A stretch of 64,000 nt of DNA from Gammaproteobacteria bacterium (GCA_009692265.1 SHZM01000002.1:33074-97073); one strand, 5' to 3'. Shown: positions 1 to 10,827, counted from the stretch's first letter. Made by a program: numbers and translations. Notes: generated by a model not told the origin, from the letters alone.

Positions 1-1
1 G

Positions 2-76
2 ATCGAAGAACTAGCTCGTACGAAACTGAACATGATGATTCCACACCCGGATCAAATTCGGCACTCTCGATCGTGA
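2..76 (+). CDS. ftsL: Cell division protein FtsL, C-terminal end (partial)
   Basis: The window opens inside a reading frame whose last 24 residues include IEELARTKLNMMIPHPDQI, the typical end of FtsL, a small bitopic divisome protein that forms the FtsQLB complex. The stop codon TGA (74-76) overlaps the GTG start of ftsI, as is usual in the dcw cluster. The 5' part with the membrane segment and coiled coil lies outside the window. The assignment rests on the short C-terminal match plus position immediately before ftsI. Confidence 0.8.
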   Translation: MEELARTKLNMMIPHPDQIRHSRS

Positions 77-1812
77 ACAGTATCGTCCAAAAGCCCTCAA
101 GCTATCGCCGACGAGTAGTCTTGGCATTCGTCGGGAGTGTTGCGTTAGTCCTGATGTGGCGCGCCTTCGACTTACAGTTATCTGATCGACAATTTCTCCA
201 AGAACACGGTGACGCACGGTATTTGCGCGATGTTCAAATCGAGGCTCACCGCGGCATGATCACGGACCGCAACGATGAGCCCTTGGCCATCAGCACACCG
301 GTGAACTCAGTGTGGGTGAACCCATCCATTCTGGTCCATCATCGCAAGCAATGGTCGCTGCTCGCAAAAACGTTGGACATCTCAGAAGATCACTTGAAAA
401 CACTGTTGCTGCCGCGGAGTAAACGTGAGTTTCTGTTTTTGAAGCGCCAAGTTCACCCGGACGTGGCCGATGCTTTGGAACAAGCAGCAATCCCGGGCGT
501 CGGTTTAGTGAATGAGTTTCGACGCTTCTACCCCGGCGTTGAAATTGCTGCGCATTTGATCGGCTTTACGGACGTTGATGATCGTGGCCAGGAGGGTATC
601 GAGCTCGCGTTCGACTCAAGTTTGCGCGGAGCACCAGGTCTGAACCGCGTCATTAAAGACCGTTTAGGCCGGGTCGTTGAGCAAGTTGAACGACTAAAGT
701 CGGTGCAGGAAGGGCGTGATATCGCGCTTAGTATCGATCGACGGCTTCAGTACGTCGCAAACCGTGAAGTTAAAAAGGCGGTTGAAATCAATAAGGCCGT
801 CGCAGGCCTAATGGTTGTCCTCGATGTAAATACCGGCGAGGTCCTGGCGCTCGCTAATCAGCCATCCTTCAATCCGAATAATCGCGGCAACCTCAAGGAT
901 GAATATTTTCGCAATCGCGCGGTCACCGATCTTTTTGAACCGGGATCCACGATCAAGCCATTTACTGTCGCAGCCGGTCTCGACTCTGGGTTGTATACGC
1001 CCACTACTCCAATCGACACGGGCCCAGGAACTTTTCGCGTCGGCCGGCATTTGGTGCGCGATATACATAACTACGGCGCACTGGATGTCGCGGGAGTGAT
1101 CGAAAAGTCGAGCAATGTCGGTGTAACGAAAATTGCGTTGTCAATTGAGCCGCAGCAATTGTGGCACGTGCTGGATCAAGTCGGGTTCGGCCATATGACG
1201 CAGGTTGAACTCCCTAGTGAGCCGACAGGGCGGCTTAACGACTATCGCGGGTGGCGCGAAATAGAACATGCAACCCTCGCATTCGGGTACGGAATGTCTG
1301 TGACGGCCTTACAATTGGCGCGTGCTTATGCGGTCATCGCCAGCGGAGGAATCTTGCGGCCAGTCAGCATTCAGCGTCAGACCACCACGGTCGGCGGCAC
1401 CCGCGTCGTGGCCGAGCTTACCGCGCTAGCCGTTCGAGACATGCTGGAACGTGCTGTGAAAAGCGGCACTGGGAAGGCCGCTGCCGTTTATGGCTATCGT
1501 GTCGGAGGCAAGACTGGGACCGTTCACAAAACCACGAGCAGTGGTTACGACAAAGACAAATACAGATCCCTCTTTGCGGGTTTTATGCCCGTTAGCGCAC
1601 CGCGCCTAGTGGGCGTTGTCGTCATCGATGGGCCGCGTGGAAGTGAGCATTATGGAGGGTTAGTCGCGGCACCAGTGTTTGGCAGCGTAATGCAGGAAGC
1701 CGCGCGGATTTTCAACTTGCAAGCAGACGAAATTAAACTCGATGAAAAAACATCAGCCCAGCTAACTTCACAATCGAGCTCGACGCCGCGCAACGGGAAG
1801 AATCTTCAGTGA
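73..1812 (+). CDS. ftsI: Peptidoglycan D,D-transpeptidase FtsI (PBP3)
   Basis: Class B penicillin-binding protein of 579 residues that cross-links septal peptidoglycan with FtsW. An N-terminal membrane anchor (about residues 15-35) is followed by the pedestal domain with RGMITDRNDEPLA and then the transpeptidase domain. The active-site motifs are all present: STIK (S292, K295), SSN (346-348) and KTG (480-482). The start is a GTG overlapping the ftsL stop, and the 3' end overlaps the murE start by four bases, which suggests translational coupling. Length is close to that of E. coli FtsI. Confidence 0.96.
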   Translation: MNSIVQKPSSYRRRVVLAFVGSVALVLMWRAFDLQLSDRQFLQEHGDARYLRDVQIEAHRGMITDRNDEPLAISTPVNSVWVNPSILVHHRKQWSLLAKTLDISEDHLKTLLLPRSKREFLFLKRQVHPDVADALEQAAIPGVGLVNEFRRFYPGVEIAAHLIGFTDVDDRGQEGIELAFDSSLRGAPGLNRVIKDRLGRVVEQVERLKSVQEGRDIALSIDRRLQYVANREVKKAVEINKAVAGLMVVLDVNTGEVLALANQPSFNPNNRGNLKDEYFRNRAVTDLFEPGSTIKPFTVAAGLDSGLYTPTTPIDTGPGTFRVGRHLVRDIHNYGALDVAGVIEKSSNVGVTKIALSIEPQQLWHVLDQVGFGHMTQVELPSEPTGRLNDYRGWREIEHATLAFGYGMSVTALQLARAYAVIASGGILRPVSIQRQTTTVGGTRVVAELTALAVRDMLERAVKSGTGKAAAVYGYRVGGKTGTVHKTTSSGYDKDKYRSLFAGFMPVSAPRLVGVVVIDGPRGSEHYGGLVAAPVFGSVMQEAARIFNLQADEIKLDEKTSAQLTSQSSSTPRNGKNLQ

Positions 1813-3320
1813 ACACATCCATGAGTGTCGAGCCGAGCGCAACCTTATCAAAGCTGCTCGCTGGATTTAGCAGAACAGCATTCGACCACGACCCGGTGGT
1901 GAAGGGCTTGGCCCTCGACAGTCGAATCGTGTTCGAGGGTGATTGCTTTTTCGCGCTGGAAGGAACGCGCGCCCATGGGATGCGGTACCTACACGAAGCG
2001 ATATCCCGTGGCGCAGTAGCGGTAGTCACTGAAAGGGCTCCGGACTGCACCGCTAAGGTTCATGTACCCGTAGCTGAGGTACCGTCGCTAAATGAGCTTC
2101 TCGGCAAAATTGCCGCACGATTTTTTTATCATCCGAGCGAACACTTAGCCGTGATCGCCGTTACCGGCACGAACGGGAAAACCACCGTCGCTCATTTATG
2201 TGCTCAGGCGCTTTCACTTCTCGATTTGCCTTGCGGCTACATCGGCACGTTAGGCAGAGGCCCGTTGAATGCTCTTTGTCCATCTGGCATGACGACCCCC
2301 GATGCGATTACCCTCCAAAATGAATTCAAGAAGCTCTTGAAAGCGGATTTTCGGGCCGTCGCTTTGGAGGCCTCATCGCACTCGCTGGTTCAGTCGCGTC
2401 TTGCTGGAACAGCGGTGGATGTCGCGATTTTCACAGGTCTTGGCCACGACCACTTGGATTATCACGGTAGCTTGGAGGCTTATGCCAAAGCTAAACAAAA
2501 GCTTTTCCAACATCCCGGGCTAGGTCACGCTGTCATAAACATCGATGATGAATTAGGTCGTCGAATCCGCGATGAATTAAATCCCGCTGTGCAGGCCTGG
2601 GAGTGTTCGCTCCTTGGAACATCGGCGCATCGAGGCGCTAAGCATTATGCGTACGCCCGCGCGGTCGCTTATAACGTGACTGGAACACGGCTTGATATTC
2701 TGACCTCGCAAGGTTCAGCGATCATTGAAAGCGAGTTGGTAGGCGAATTTAACGCACAGAACTTGCTGCTCGCACTGACCGCAATGCTCGCATTAAACTT
2801 CCCCCTCACTTCGGCGGCTGCTGTTCTGGCACGAGTGAAGCCCGTGATTGGGCGATTAGAAGCGTTCGGCGCGACCGGCAATTGTCCACGAATCTATATC
2901 GATTATGCTCACTCACCGGATAGCTTGGAGCGCGTGCTAAAGGTGCTCCGCGCTTTTGCGCCTACCCGCGTTTTTAGTGTGTTTGGCTGCGGTGGAAGTC
3001 GCGATCGTACTAAGCGCCCGTTGATGGGGTCGATTGCGCAACGATATTCGGATCACGTGTATTTAACGTCGGATAACCCACGAGATGAAGATCCGAAATC
3101 AATCGTGAACGAAATCCTGGCAGGCTTCGATTCCGTGGATAACGTAACTGTCATCGAAGATCGCGTTCATGCGATTACTACTGCGCTCGCTGCCGCCTCT
3201 GCAACGGATATCGTTCTGATTGCGGGTAAGGGCCACGAAACCGATCAAATCATTGGTACGAGCACAGTCCCGATGAGTGACCAGACGATAGTTCGACGCT
3301 GGCTTGAGGCGCAAGGATGA
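1809..3320 (+). CDS. murE: UDP-MurNAc-L-Ala-D-Glu:meso-DAP ligase MurE
   Basis: Cytoplasmic Mur ligase (503 residues) adding the third amino acid to the stem peptide. The ATP-binding loop TGTNGKTT is at residues 119-126 (K124). The DNPR motif at 422-425, which in the family marks meso-diaminopimelate rather than lysine specificity, predicts a DAP-type cell wall. The chosen GTG start overlaps the ftsI stop; an ATG four codons downstream (1821) is an alternative. It overlaps murF by four bases (ATGA). Confidence 0.96.
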   Translation: MNTSMSVEPSATLSKLLAGFSRTAFDHDPVVKGLALDSRIVFEGDCFFALEGTRAHGMRYLHEAISRGAVAVVTERAPDCTAKVHVPVAEVPSLNELLGKIAARFFYHPSEHLAVIAVTGTNGKTTVAHLCAQALSLLDLPCGYIGTLGRGPLNALCPSGMTTPDAITLQNEFKKLLKADFRAVALEASSHSLVQSRLAGTAVDVAIFTGLGHDHLDYHGSLEAYAKAKQKLFQHPGLGHAVINIDDELGRRIRDELNPAVQAWECSLLGTSAHRGAKHYAYARAVAYNVTGTRLDILTSQGSAIIESELVGEFNAQNLLLALTAMLALNFPLTSAAAVLARVKPVIGRLEAFGATGNCPRIYIDYAHSPDSLERVLKVLRAFAPTRVFSVFGCGGSRDRTKRPLMGSIAQRYSDHVYLTSDNPRDEDPKSIVNEILAGFDSVDNVTVIEDRVHAITTALAAASATDIVLIAGKGHETDQIIGTSTVPMSDQTIVRRWLEAQG

Positions 3321-4678
3321 TTGCCCTTTCCCTAAGCGAAATTGCCAGTGCCATTGGGGGTCGTCTTATCGGCCCGGATGCGAAATTTTGTGGCGTAAGT
3401 ACCGATACTCGCACACTCAAGCACAATGAATTATTCGTAGCATTAAAAGGACAACACTTCGATGGCCACGACTCGCTCGCCGAGGCCCAACGTAAAGGCG
3501 CGGCAGCGGTTGTAATCGAGCACAGCGCAGGCACTCTTTCAGCGGTGCGCGTTGACGATACCCGACGTGCTTTGGGAAAACTTGCGAACCTTTGGCGACG
3601 ACGCTTTTCCATTCCGGTTATCGGAATAACTGGAAGTAATGGCAAGACGAGCACAAAAGAGATGGCGAGCGCAATTCTTCGGCAGCGCTACCGCGTGCTC
3701 GCGACGATCGGGAATCTCAACAATGAGATCGGTGTTCCTCAAACCTTGTTTGGGTTGGCTGTGGAAAATGAGGTCGCGGTAATCGAGATGGGTGCCAGTC
3801 AGCCGGACGATATTGGTGACCTTGCACAGATCGCCGAACCGACCGTGGGTGTTGTGACGATGTGTGGACCGGCGCACTTAGCGGGCTTCGGGGATCTTAA
3901 GGGCGTGGCCGCGGCCAAGGGCCAGCTCTTCACCGCCTTGCGCGACACTGGCACCGCAATAATTAATGCGGATGATCAATTTTCGCCGGTTTGGAGAGCG
4001 CTCAGTAAGCACGCTAATCAATGCACATTCGGAATTCGTTCAGCCGCTGAGTTTATGGCGCGGGATATTGTTGAATTAGGACTCGGACGCGGAACAGAAT
4101 TTTTTCTGGTTGCGCCAACCGGAAGCATTGATGTTCATTTGCCCGTAGATGGACTTCATAACATCTATAACGCACTTGCCGCTGCGGCAGCTACCGCTGC
4201 GGTCGGCGCAACGCTAGCGGATACTCAAAAAGGCCTTGCCGCCGTGCGCCCAGTTCATGGGCGACTCGTACCCACTGGTGGCATCAATGGCTCGCTCCTG
4301 ATCGACGACACTTATAACGCCAATCCGGTATCACTGGTTGCCGCGCTGGATGTTTTACGAAATGCCCCTGGACAGCATTGGCTGGTGCTTGGCGACATGG
4401 GCGAATTGGGAGTCACCGAAATTGAGCAACATCGCTTCGCTGGCGAGAGCGCCAAAACGCGCGGTATCGAGCGCCTGTTTTTGATTGGTGAGCTAGCGGC
4501 TGAAGCCGCGGTTGGATTTGGGGGTGGTGCGGAGCACTTCGACGATTCGCAGGGCCTCATTGCGAAACTACGAACCGAGCTTCACTGTGGCATAACCTTG
4601 CTCATCAAAGGGTCGCGCAAGATGCAGTTGGACAGGGTTGTCGCGGCGCTTTCGCTAACGAACGTCTCGCTATGCTGA
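3317..4678 (+). CDS. murF: UDP-MurNAc-tripeptide:D-Ala-D-Ala ligase MurF
   Basis: Mur ligase of 453 residues that adds D-Ala-D-Ala to give UDP-MurNAc-pentapeptide. The N-terminal substrate domain includes GVSTDTRTL and ELFVALKG. The central ATPase loop TGSNGKTS has K110, and the C-terminal domain carries [13 protein letters not shown] and the glycine-rich [10 protein letters not shown]. The ATG overlaps the murE stop. The last seven bases overlap the mraY start, so the gene sits in one continuous operon. Confidence 0.96.
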   Translation: MIALSLSEIASAIGGRLIGPDAKFCGVSTDTRTLKHNELFVALKGQHFDGHDSLAEAQRKGAAAVVIEHSAGTLSAVRVDDTRRALGKLANLWRRRFSIPVIGITGSNGKTSTKEMASAILRQRYRVLATIGNLNNEIGVPQTLFGLAVENEVAVIEMGASQPDDIGDLAQIAEPTVGVVTMCGPAHLAGFGDLKGVAAAKGQLFTALRDTGTAIINADDQFSPVWRALSKHANQCTFGIRSAAEFMARDIVELGLGRGTEFFLVAPTGSIDVHLPVDGLHNIYNALAAAAATAAVGATLADTQKGLAAVRPVHGRLVPTGGINGSLLIDDTYNANPVSLVAALDVLRNAPGQHWLVLGDMGELGVTEIEQHRFAGESAKTRGIERLFLIGELAAEAAVGFGGGAEHFDDSQGLIAKLRTELHCGITLLIKGSRKMQLDRVVAALSLTNVSLC

Positions 4679-5754
4679 TCCATTTAACGGCGTTTCTACA
4701 AGGGTTTAATCCCGGCTTCCATGTTTTTCAATATCTGACATTGCGGACGATTTTAAGCGTACTAACCGCGTTGTTTATCTCTTTGATCGTAGGTCCGACG
4801 ATGATCCGACGCCTAAGTGCGAATCAAATCGGGCAGTTCGTACGAGAGGATGGTCCACAGTCTCATTTGATGAAGGCCGGAACTCCGACAATGGGTGGGG
4901 CATTGATCATTGTTGCGATTGTGGCAACAACCCTGCTGTGGGGAAATCTCAGCAATCGATTTATTTGGGTGGCGCTAGCCGTCACGCTCTGTTTCGGCGT
5001 AATCGGATGGGTCGACGATTACCTTAAGATTTTTCTGAAGAACGCTAAAGGTCTCTCCGCCGCAAAAAAATATTTCTGGCAATCGATAGTCGCACTCACC
5101 GCCAGCTATTTTCTGTTTCACTTCGCACGTACTCCACACGAAACACAATTAATTTTCCCGTTCTTTAAGAACGTCGTTGTCGATCTCGGTTGGTCGTACA
5201 TTGCGTTAGCGTATCTCGTGATCGTTGGCACTAGTAACGCGGTAAATCTTACCGATGGCCTAGACGGTTTGGCGATAATGCCGACAGTCCTGATTGCGGG
5301 GGCTTTGATAATTTTCGCTTACGTGACAGGCAACGTGAAATTTTCCGAGTACCTTGCGATTCCCTACATTGCGGGAGTTGGCGAGCTCTGTGTCTTTTGC
5401 GGCGCAATCGTTGGAGCTGGTCTAGGCTTTTTGTGGTTTAACGCCTACCCCGCGCAGGTCTTTATGGGGGATATCGGCGCGCTCGCGTTAGGCGCAGCGC
5501 TGGGAGTTGTCGCCGTAATCGTTCGCCAAGAGTTCGTCTTGATGATCATGGGTGGCGTTTTTGTCTTAGAAACCGTTTCGGTAATTTTGCAGGTGGTGTC
5601 GTTTAAGCTCACCGGTCGACGAATTTTCCGAATGGCGCCGATCCATCATCATTTTGAGCTGAAAGGCTGGCCCGAGCCTCGAGTCATCGTCAGGTTTTGG
5701 ATAATCTCCGTGATTCTCGTGCTAATCGGTTTGGCGACTCTAAAGATTCGCTGA
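4672..5754 (+). CDS. mraY: Phospho-MurNAc-pentapeptide transferase MraY
   Basis: Polytopic inner-membrane enzyme (360 residues, about ten membrane segments) that transfers phospho-MurNAc-pentapeptide to undecaprenyl phosphate to make lipid I. Catalytic landmarks are visible: the DD pair at 115-116 (WVDDYLK), NLTDGLDG with D195, MGDIGAL with D267, and the histidine cluster HHH at 325-327. Length matches the E. coli protein. The stop overlaps the first base of the murD ATG. Confidence 0.97.
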   Translation: MLIHLTAFLQGFNPGFHVFQYLTLRTILSVLTALFISLIVGPTMIRRLSANQIGQFVREDGPQSHLMKAGTPTMGGALIIVAIVATTLLWGNLSNRFIWVALAVTLCFGVIGWVDDYLKIFLKNAKGLSAAKKYFWQSIVALTASYFLFHFARTPHETQLIFPFFKNVVVDLGWSYIALAYLVIVGTSNAVNLTDGLDGLAIMPTVLIAGALIIFAYVTGNVKFSEYLAIPYIAGVGELCVFCGAIVGAGLGFLWFNAYPAQVFMGDIGALALGAALGVVAVIVRQEFVLMIMGGVFVLETVSVILQVVSFKLTGRRIFRMAPIHHHFELKGWPEPRVIVRFWIISVILVLIGLATLKIR

Positions 5755-7148
5755 TGAAATCCTTAAGCCAGTCACCACTTCTAACACGCGCGAATTCAGT
5801 TTCAGCACAGATCCGTCCTGACCGATGGGTGATCCTAGGTTTAGGAAAAACTGGCTTATCTGTTGCGCGCTTCCTTTCTGCACAAGGCGAAGAAGTTGTC
5901 GTTTTTGATACCCGGTCAGAGCCGCCAAATCTGAAAGTGCTCAGTCACGAGTTACCCGGCATTAAAGTTCATACGACTAACTTTCCAGAAGACTTATTTC
6001 GGCATGCCAAAGCGTTTGTCGTAAGCCCTGGCATAGCGCTGGAACTTCCGGTTTTTGAATCCGCGCGACAGGCAGGTATCCCGATATTTGGTGATATTGA
6101 GCTGTTCACCCGTCATGTAACCGCACCGTATATCGCAATCACGGGATCAAACGGCAAAAGCACGGTCACAACACTGGTCTCCAAGATGATCGAAGCCGCA
6201 GGCTACAGCGTGAAAGCTGGGGCCAATCTCGGTACCCCCGCGCTAGATCTTTTGCTGCCGCCTGAGCCAGCGTACTACGTATTAGAACTCTCTAGCTTTC
6301 AATTGGAGTGCACTACCGGCTTATCGGCGGAAGTTGCCTGCATCCTGAATATCACGGCGGATCACCTTGACCGACATAAATCCATAGACGCTTACGTTCG
6401 TGCGAAAGCTCGAATCTTACACAACGCGGATTACGTCGTGCTCAATGCAGATGACCCGCTGGTTGTCGAAGTTGGCAAGAATCTTCATAACGTTCACTGG
6501 ATCTCTACCAATGTCGACACACCAAAAAATTATGGTGTCGCGAACCATGGCGGGAGTCGCTGGCTAACGCATGAAGGGGCACCTCTGTGGCCGATCTCCG
6601 CGATCCAGATAAAAGGAACCCACAACGAGTTTAATGCGCTAGCGGCAATCGCAATCACAGATCGAATCGGTGTGCCGCGCGCTGTTCAACGCGCAATATT
6701 GGAGCAATTTCCTGGTTTAGATCATCGCTGCCGGTTGGTCGCTGAACATAATGGCGTCCGCTGGTTTAATGATTCGAAGGGAACCAATATAGGTGCCACG
6801 GTAGCTGCGGTCGGTGGAATTTTTAGTGACCGTGCGGGTGTGTTAATTGCCGGCGGGCAGGGTAAAGGCGCTGACTTTCGAGGGCTGCGCACCGCCTTGA
6901 TAAATCGTGTTCATTCGGTCGTATTAATTGGCGAGGATGCAAAACTAATTGAAGCCGTAATCGATGACGTAGTGTCCGTCGCGTACGCGTCCGATATGCG
7001 CGAAGCCGTGGCGTTGGCCGCGAGAGCTGTGCGCTCCGGCGAAAGTGTTCTCCTTTCGCCTGCCTGCGCAAGTTTAGATATGTTCGATAACTATGAAGCG
7101 CGCGGCTATGCGTTCGAAGCGGCGGTTCGCGCGATGCTTCAAACGTGA
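5754..7148 (+). CDS. murD: UDP-MurNAc-L-Ala:D-Glu ligase MurD
   Basis: Cytoplasmic ligase (464 residues) adding D-glutamate. The Rossmann-like N-terminus has VILGLGKTGLSVARFL. The P-loop TGSNGKST is at 130-137 with K135, followed by LELSSFQLE and a C-terminal FNDSKGTN segment typical of MurD. The frame is open upstream to 5697, but the ATG at 5754 overlaps the mraY stop and gives the usual protein length, so it was preferred. The 3' end overlaps the ftsW GTG. Confidence 0.95.
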   Translation: MKSLSQSPLLTRANSVSAQIRPDRWVILGLGKTGLSVARFLSAQGEEVVVFDTRSEPPNLKVLSHELPGIKVHTTNFPEDLFRHAKAFVVSPGIALELPVFESARQAGIPIFGDIELFTRHVTAPYIAITGSNGKSTVTTLVSKMIEAAGYSVKAGANLGTPALDLLLPPEPAYYVLELSSFQLECTTGLSAEVACILNITADHLDRHKSIDAYVRAKARILHNADYVVLNADDPLVVEVGKNLHNVHWISTNVDTPKNYGVANHGGSRWLTHEGAPLWPISAIQIKGTHNEFNALAAIAITDRIGVPRAVQRAILEQFPGLDHRCRLVAEHNGVRWFNDSKGTNIGATVAAVGGIFSDRAGVLIAGGQGKGADFRGLRTALINRVHSVVLIGEDAKLIEAVIDDVVSVAYASDMREAVALAARAVRSGESVLLSPACASLDMFDNYEARGYAFEAAVRAMLQT

Positions 7149-8338
7149 GTCAGGCTATTCCTCAATCTCAGGTGCGCGAGATCTCCGTGCTCGAAACGTG
7201 GCCATATGATTTTTGGTTTTCGGCGCTAGTCGTAGTGCTTACCCTACTCGGATTAGTGATGGTCACTTCAGCATCGATCGCGATAGCGGCGCGTAGTGGT
7301 GGCGATGAATTGCATTACCTGTGGCGACAGCTAGGTGCAATCGGGGTGGGAGCGTTCGTCGGCGTGGGTATCTTGAATACCCAGCTCTCAGCCCTCCGGC
7401 GCGCGAGCGCGGCATTGTTAATTGTGGCGATTGTGTTACTCGCAGCAGTACTAATCCCCGGTGTTGGCCGTGAAGTCAACGGAAGCATGCGGTGGCTCGC
7501 ACTCGGACCGTTTACCTTGCAGGCCTCTGAGCCCGCGAAGCTTGCGGTGATTGTCTATATGGCTGGTTATTTGGTCAGACACCAGGCTCAAGTTCGAGCG
7601 GACTTCATTGGCTTCATGAAACCAATCGGAGTAGTCACGCTGGTAGCTGGGTTGCTATTGCTAGAACCGGACTTTGGTGCCGCAGTGGTATTGTTCGCAA
7701 CGATTCTAGGCATGTTGTTTTTAGGCGGCGTGCCAATGGGGCGGTTCCTTGCCTGGGGGATTGTCGCGCTTGCGTCATTATCTTCGCTAGCCGTGTTGGC
7801 GCCGTACCGCATGAAGCGATTGATGGCGTTCCGTGATCCGTGGTCGGATCCGTTTGACACCGGATTCCAATTAACTCAGGCGTTGATCGCGTTTGGTCGG
7901 GGCGAGTGGCTTGGTGTTGGACTCGGCAACAGTGTCCAGAAGTTATTTTTCCTTCCAGAGGTCCATACAGATTTTATTTTCGCTGTGATCGGAGAAGAGT
8001 TAGGGCTAATAGGTGCGTGCATTGTCATTGGATTATTTACCCTATTATTTATACGGATTATTTATATCGGCGGCCAAGCCGAAAGCGCGGGACAACCCTT
8101 CGCTGCCTATCTCGTCTACGGTATCGGGTTTTTGATCGCAATCGAAGCTTTCGTCAACATCGGGGTTAACCTGGGGATCCTTCCGACCAAAGGTCTGACC
8201 TTGCCGCTGATCAGTTACGGCAGCAATAGCATGGTGATGTTATGCGCCGCAATCGCCGTGGTGCTGCGGGTGTCGTTCGAAACACGCGCGCAACGTTGGC
8301 CGTCTGTCCTACCCTCAAGCGGTCACCTAGTACGGTAG
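7145..8338 (+). CDS. ftsW: Septal peptidoglycan glycosyltransferase FtsW
   Basis: SEDS-family polytopic membrane protein (397 residues) that polymerises lipid II at the septum with FtsI. Family hallmarks are visible: GREVNGSMRWLALG, LLLEPDFGAAVVL, the loop RMKRLMAFRDPWSDPFDTGFQLTQAL (seen in parts), and the C-terminal GLTLPLISYGSNS. The GTG start overlaps the murD stop. A short N-terminal cytoplasmic extension (about 25 residues) precedes the first membrane helix. Confidence 0.95.
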   Translation: MSQAIPQSQVREISVLETWPYDFWFSALVVVLTLLGLVMVTSASIAIAARSGGDELHYLWRQLGAIGVGAFVGVGILNTQLSALRRASAALLIVAIVLLAAVLIPGVGREVNGSMRWLALGPFTLQASEPAKLAVIVYMAGYLVRHQAQVRADFIGFMKPIGVVTLVAGLLLLEPDFGAAVVLFATILGMLFLGGVPMGRFLAWGIVALASLSSLAVLAPYRMKRLMAFRDPWSDPFDTGFQLTQALIAFGRGEWLGVGLGNSVQKLFFLPEVHTDFIFAVIGEELGLIGACIVIGLFTLLFIRIIYIGGQAESAGQPFAAYLVYGIGFLIAIEAFVNIGVNLGILPTKGLTLPLISYGSNSMVMLCAAIAVVLRVSFETRAQRWPSVLPSSGHLVR

Positions 8339-8345
8339 CCGACAG

Positions 8346-9422
8346 ATGACCGCGAGAAGTATTTTGATTGTTGCGGGCGGAACGGGTGGCCACATCTACC
8401 CGGCGTTAGCGGTCGCCGAACGCTTGAAGAACCTCAATATTGGTATCTATTGGTTGGGATCCCAACATGGCATTGAAGGGCGAATCGTTCCTCAACATGG
8501 ATTCGAGTTGAGTAAGATAAAGGTCTTGGCACTGCGTGGACATGGCTGGAGGCGCTGGGTTGTAGCGCCGTGGACACTTGCTTACGCCACAATTCAAGCG
8601 ATCGCAACGATGCTTCGGATCCGTCCAGGCGTCGTGCTCGGAATGGGTGGTTTTGTGAGTGGTCCTGGTGGACTTGCTGCATGGTTATGCCGAGTGCCGC
8701 TCATTATCCATGAGCAGAACGCCGTTGCAGGACTTACTAACCGACTTATTAAGCACCTTGCGACGCGCGTATTAGCTGGTTACCCACAGAGTTTTCGCAG
8801 TGGCTCTAGCGCCGTAGTTACTGGCAATCCGGTCCGAGACTCTATCGCAACCCTCCCTCCTCCCACCTCTCGTTCGCGTGACATGAATTGCCTTAACGTG
8901 TTGGTGATCGGTGGCAGCCTTGGCGCGCGTAGACTCAATGAGGTTTTGCCGGCTGCCCTGCGCTTGATGCCGAATCAGCCGCGCATTCAAGTCTGGCATC
9001 AGACGGGTGACAGCGATCTTGTTGCGACCCGCGCCGCCTACAGCGAATATCGAGAAGCGCGTGTCGACGACTATATCGAGGATATCGCCGCTGCCTACGG
9101 CTGGGCCGATGTTGTCGTATGTCGCGCCGGCGCAATTACGGTGGCCGAGCTTGCTGCTTCGGGAGTGCCCTCAATCTTGATCCCCTTTCCGCATGCCGTA
9201 GATGATCACCAAGCCGCGAATGCGGCCTTTCTTGTTGACCGTGGAGCGGCGGTCATGATCAGAGAATCCGAATTAAGCGCCGAGCGCCTAACGAGGCTTC
9301 TGATCGAACTTAATTCAGATCGCACTCGCCTACTGCAAATGGCTTGTAGTGCCCGGGATTGCGCGTTGCCGAATGCAACTAATGATGTCGCCGCGCGGTG
9401 TCTGGAGCTGATCAATGCTTAA
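8346..9422 (+). CDS. murG: Lipid II synthase MurG (UDP-GlcNAc transferase)
   Basis: GT28 glycosyltransferase (358 residues) that adds GlcNAc to lipid I on the cytoplasmic membrane face. The N-terminal glycine-rich motif GGTGGHIYPALAVAE, the central GGSLGARRLNEVLP and the donor-binding CRAGAITVAELAASGVP with IPFPHAVDDHQ are all present. It begins seven bases after ftsW and overlaps the murC start by eight bases. Confidence 0.96.
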   Translation: MTARSILIVAGGTGGHIYPALAVAERLKNLNIGIYWLGSQHGIEGRIVPQHGFELSKIKVLALRGHGWRRWVVAPWTLAYATIQAIATMLRIRPGVVLGMGGFVSGPGGLAAWLCRVPLIIHEQNAVAGLTNRLIKHLATRVLAGYPQSFRSGSSAVVTGNPVRDSIATLPPPTSRSRDMNCLNVLVIGGSLGARRLNEVLPAALRLMPNQPRIQVWHQTGDSDLVATRAAYSEYREARVDDYIEDIAAAYGWADVVVCRAGAITVAELAASGVPSILIPFPHAVDDHQAANAAFLVDRGAAVMIRESELSAERLTRLLIELNSDRTRLLQMACSARDCALPNATNDVAARCLELINA

Positions 9423-10827
9423 GACGGACGACATCCCGATGCATAACGTGCGACGAATCCATTTCGTTGGCATTGGCGGTGCCGGGATGAGCGGGATTGC
9501 GGAAGTTCTCAATAATCTCGGCTACCAAATTTCTGGCTCAGATGTCGCTGCGAATAGAATGACCGAGATTTTGGCTAACATGGGTGTTCGAATAGATCTG
9601 GGCCACGACCAACAAAACGTTCGTCACGCCGATGCCGTGGTCTATTCGAGCGCGATTATGTCGGACAACCCCGAACTTGTGGCAGCGCGCCAGCAACGCA
9701 TCCCGATCGTACCGCGCGCCGAAATGCTTGCCGAACTCATGCGATTTCGGCGAGGTATCGCCATCGCAGGTACTCACGGCAAAACTACGACGACGAGTCT
9801 AATCGCCAGCGTTCTTGCTGAAGGCGGTCTCGACCCCACATTCGTCATCGGTGGACTGCTGCAAAGCGCGGGTTCTCACGCGAAACTTGGGACCGGTAGA
9901 TATCTCGTGGCCGAAGCTGATGAGAGTGATGCTTCCTTTTTGCTACTTAGCCCGTTAATCGCCGTGCTCACGAACATCGACGCTGATCATATGCAAACCT
10001 ATGATCAAGATTTCGAGAAGCTGCGAGGAAGTTTTCGGGAGTTCTTCAAACGATTGCCCTTCTATGGCGTCGCGGTAGTGTGCGCTGATGATGATTCCGC
10101 GATGTCGCTACTCGATCATATGCATACACGGTGTATTACGTACGGTACTGGGTCCAATGCTGATATACGTGCGCACGATATTCTCATCGAAGGTCGACGC
10201 TCGCATTTTCGCGTAACGCGCGGGAAGCGAGGGGCTTCGTTAGATATTACGTTGAACATGCCGGGACGCCATAACGCCTTGAATGCCCTTGCGGCCATCG
10301 CAGTAGCAGGAGAGGTTGGTATTGCGGACAACGCGATCAGCGCTGCATTGAAGTCGTTTCAGGGCGTAAATCGGCGGTGTCAGATTAAGGGGGAAACTAG
10401 TTTCGGCGAGGCGAAGGTCTTGGTAATTGACGATTATGGACATCATCCGCGTGAACTCGCGGCAATGATCCGAACGGCGCGTGAAGGGTGGCCGGCGCGC
10501 CGCCTAGTCGTAGCGTTTCAGCCGCATAGATATTCGCGTACTCGCGATTTGTTTGACGACTTTGTGGCTGTATTGTCGGGAATTGATGTCTTGCTTATCC
10601 TCGATGTTTACGCCGCTGGAGAAAAACCTATCCCGGGGGCGGATGCGCACGCGTTATGTCGAGCTATCCGAGTTCGAGGCCATCTCGATCCCATTTTCGT
10701 TTCGAGTCCGTCTGACCTCACCAATGTCCTTGCGAGTATCGCGAGGAACGGTGACCTTGTGATGTTCCTTGGAGCAGGAAGCATCGGCCGCGTGCTAGAA
10801 GCGTTGTCGTTCAATGCAGCCGCATGA
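9415..10827 (+). CDS. murC: UDP-MurNAc:L-alanine ligase MurC
   Basis: First Mur ligase of stem-peptide assembly (470 residues). The N-terminus has the dinucleotide-like VGIGGAGMSGIAEVL. The P-loop is AGTHGKTTTTS with K123, followed by EADESDASFL and the DDYGHHPREL segment near the C-terminal domain, all MurC hallmarks. The ATG at 9415 overlaps murG; a second ATG at 9439 is possible and would remove an eight-residue tail absent from many homologues. Confidence 0.95.
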   Translation: MLKTDDIPMHNVRRIHFVGIGGAGMSGIAEVLNNLGYQISGSDVAANRMTEILANMGVRIDLGHDQQNVRHADAVVYSSAIMSDNPELVAARQQRIPIVPRAEMLAELMRFRRGIAIAGTHGKTTTTSLIASVLAEGGLDPTFVIGGLLQSAGSHAKLGTGRYLVAEADESDASFLLLSPLIAVLTNIDADHMQTYDQDFEKLRGSFREFFKRLPFYGVAVVCADDDSAMSLLDHMHTRCITYGTGSNADIRAHDILIEGRRSHFRVTRGKRGASLDITLNMPGRHNALNALAAIAVAGEVGIADNAISAALKSFQGVNRRCQIKGETSFGEAKVLVIDDYGHHPRELAAMIRTAREGWPARRLVVAFQPHRYSRTRDLFDDFVAVLSGIDVLLILDVYAAGEKPIPGADAHALCRAIRVRGHLDPIFVSSPSDLTNVLASIARNGDLVMFLGAGSIGRVLEALSFNAAA